Shown piece after piece: positions 4,769 through 5,785 of a stretch of DNA of 5,785 nucleotides. The position numbers and the translations under genes were made by a program. How positions within the stretch are numbered: position 1 is the first letter of the stretch; each line of letters begins with the position of its first letter. The stretch is from NCBI GenBank assembly GCA_023442485.1, contig JAEZZG010000029.1, positions 1 through 5,785 on the forward strand, written 5' to 3'. The DNA is from Actinomycetes bacterium (lineage in GTDB: Bacteria; Actinomycetota; Actinomycetes; Propionibacteriales; Propionibacteriaceae). The notes under the pieces were generated by a model. The model was not told the origin of the DNA, made no database searches, and saw only the letters and a list, made by a program, of their open reading frames with translations.

Positions 4769-5785
4769 ATGTCCGATTTGATTCAACCGGTAGGCTCATT
4801 TGTCCGATCCGTTGCCGGGCGCAAGCCTGAGAGTTGCACCGCGATGGAGATCTGGACCGGTCTGAGCGAGGCCATTGTTGAACGAATCGCAGACAACTGG
4901 GAAAGGACGGCTGCTCAATACTCCAAAGAACGCAAGCAGCACTACTTCTCCGCAGAGTTCCTGATGGGGCGCGCCCTACTGAACAATCTGACGAATCTGT
5001 CGTTGATTGACGAAGCCAAAGCCGCTGTTGAGGCCTACGGCTTCGATCTATCCGACGTGCTCGAAGAGGAATGTGACGCCTCTCTCGGCAATGGTGGTTT
5101 GGGACGACTGGCCGCCTGTTTCCTGGATTCATGTGCCACCCAGAATCTGCCCGCGATCGGCTACGGGATTCTCTACCGCTACGGACTGTTCAAGCAGTCC
5201 TTCAAGGACGGGTTCCAAGCTGAGGCTCCTGATCCGTGGATGGAGGAGGGCTACCCCTTCGTCATCCGTCGCGAGGAGGAGCAGAAGATCGTCCACTTCG
5301 CTGACATGGACGTCCGAGCCATCCCCTACGACATGCCGATCACCGGCTACGGCACGAAGAATGTCGGCACCTTGCGTCTGTGGAAGGCAGAGCCGATGGA
5401 AGAGTTCGACTACGAGATGTTCAACTCGCAGCGATTCACCGACGCCATCGTGCTGCGCGAACGCGTCAATGATCTCTCCCGCGTTCTCTACCCCAACGAC
5501 ACCACCTTCGACGGTAAGGTGCTGAGGCTTCGTCAACAGTACTTCTTCGTCTCGGCGGCGCTGCAAGAGATGATCGACATCTACAAGCACTACCACGGCA
5601 CCGATTTGACGAAGTTCGCCGACTTCAACTGTGTCCAGCTCAACGACACCCACCCGGTGGTGGCCATCCCCGAATTGATGCGTCTCCTGATGGACGATCA
5701 GCACCTCGGCTGGGACGAAGCATGGGAAGTCGTCACCCACACCTTCGCCTACACTAACCACACCGTGCTCGCTGAGGCGCTAGAG
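4769..5785 (+). CDS. glgP: Glycogen/maltodextrin phosphorylase, N-terminal part (cut by window edge)
   Basis: Glycosyltransferase family 35 enzyme. It removes terminal glucose from alpha-1,4-glucans by phosphorolysis, releasing glucose 1-phosphate; it is cytoplasmic and needs pyridoxal phosphate. Only the first 339 codons are present; family members have about 750-840 residues, so the phosphate-cofactor lysine region in the C-terminal half is outside the window. Clear landmarks: YFSAEFLMGRAL (59-70), EEECDASLGNGGLGRLAACFLDS (99-121, the conserved glycine-rich loop of the active site), a GYGI-Y-YGLFKQ stretch soon after, VLYPNDTT and LRLRQQYFFVSAALQ (about 245-270), LNDTHPV (291-297), and FAYTNHTVLAEALE at the very end with His331, equivalent to the active-site histidine of the family. 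No frameshift or missing motif is seen. The N-terminus is short, without the extended regulatory part of animal enzymes. It is preceded by a strong hairpin and an excellent ribosome site. GlgP versus MalP preference cannot be told from this half. Confidence 0.95.
   Translation, partial: MSDLIQPVGSFVRSVAGRKPESCTAMEIWTGLSEAIVERIADNWERTAAQYSKERKQHYFSAEFLMGRALLNNLTNLSLIDEAKAAVEAYGFDLSDVLEEECDASLGNGGLGRLAACFLDSCATQNLPAIGYGILYRYGLFKQSFKDGFQAEAPDPWMEEGYPFVIRREEEQKIVHFADMDVRAIPYDMPITGYGTKNVGTLRLWKAEPMEEFDYEMFNSQRFTDAIVLRERVNDLSRVLYPNDTTFDGKVLRLRQQYFFVSAALQEMIDIYKHYHGTDLTKFADFNCVQLNDTHPVVAIPELMRLLMDDQHLGWDEAWEVVTHTFAYTNHTVLAEALE

Noticed and set aside
4659..5132. 157-codon - strand frame over the hairpin and glgP start
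   Set aside because: It is antisense to the conserved phosphorylase N-terminus and reads through the hairpin; its composition is Arg/Ser-rich and unrecognisable.
5129..5761. 210-codon - strand frame opposite glgP
   Set aside because: Its Val/Gly/Asp/His-rich product mirrors the codon pattern of the phosphorylase gene; every conserved family motif is on the + strand.
1..5785. CRISPR array, tRNA or rRNA gene, insertion sequence, toxin-antitoxin or phage-defence genes
   Set aside because: No regularly spaced repeats, no recognisable RNA gene, no transposase or integrase and no defence-type domains were seen on either strand.

Overview
The window reads as a chromosomal segment of a fairly high-G+C Gram-positive actinobacterium. 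Evidence: codon third positions rich in G/C, a lipoprotein solute receptor, an operator of the DtxR/IdeR type, and RIKEN-style off-frame Arg/Pro-rich reading frames typical of G+C-rich genes. Protein style and gene content would fit Propionibacteriaceae (Cutibacterium-like), but this assignment is inference from sequence character and was not searched.

Layout, all confident genes on the + strand. Positions 1-286 hold no gene I can defend; two open frames run off the left edge there, and there is a 10-bp inverted repeat. Positions 287-329 carry an excellent DtxR-family metal-repressor operator (17 of 19 consensus positions) with a weaker overlapping copy just upstream. Next comes a complete four-gene ABC importer of the manganese/zinc/iron class: lipoprotein receptor (369-1334), a perfect 10-bp hairpin in the gap (1343-1377), ATPase (1469-2227), and two ABC-3 family permeases (2224-3177 and 3174-4133). 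The last three genes are coupled by 4-base ATGA overlaps. A short gap with a possible promoter and a small hairpin leads to a phosphatidylethanolamine-binding-protein family gene of the YbhB/YbcL type (4213-4692). A 17-bp stem with a TTCG tetraloop (4702-4739) separates it from the glycogen phosphorylase gene glgP, which begins at 4769 and is cut by the right edge after 339 codons.

How the parts work together: when cellular Fe2+ or Mn2+ is sufficient, a DtxR-type repressor should sit on 287-329 and shut the importer off. On limitation, the receptor is made from the promoter-proximal gene, probably in excess over the membrane parts because of the hairpin and the long gap behind it. The receptor hands metal to the two-permease channel powered by the ATPase. 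The metal ligand set of the receptor (His, His, His, Asp) is that of TroA-like receptors and does not by itself decide between Mn, Zn and Fe; the operator argues for Mn/Fe. The PEBP-like protein and glycogen phosphorylase look like unrelated housekeeping neighbours.

I found no previously undescribed system. The points most worth a second look are the operator and its implication for the transported metal, the receptor/ATPase hairpin with a weak ATPase ribosome site, and the strong hairpin placed so close to glgP that a separate promoter hardly fits.
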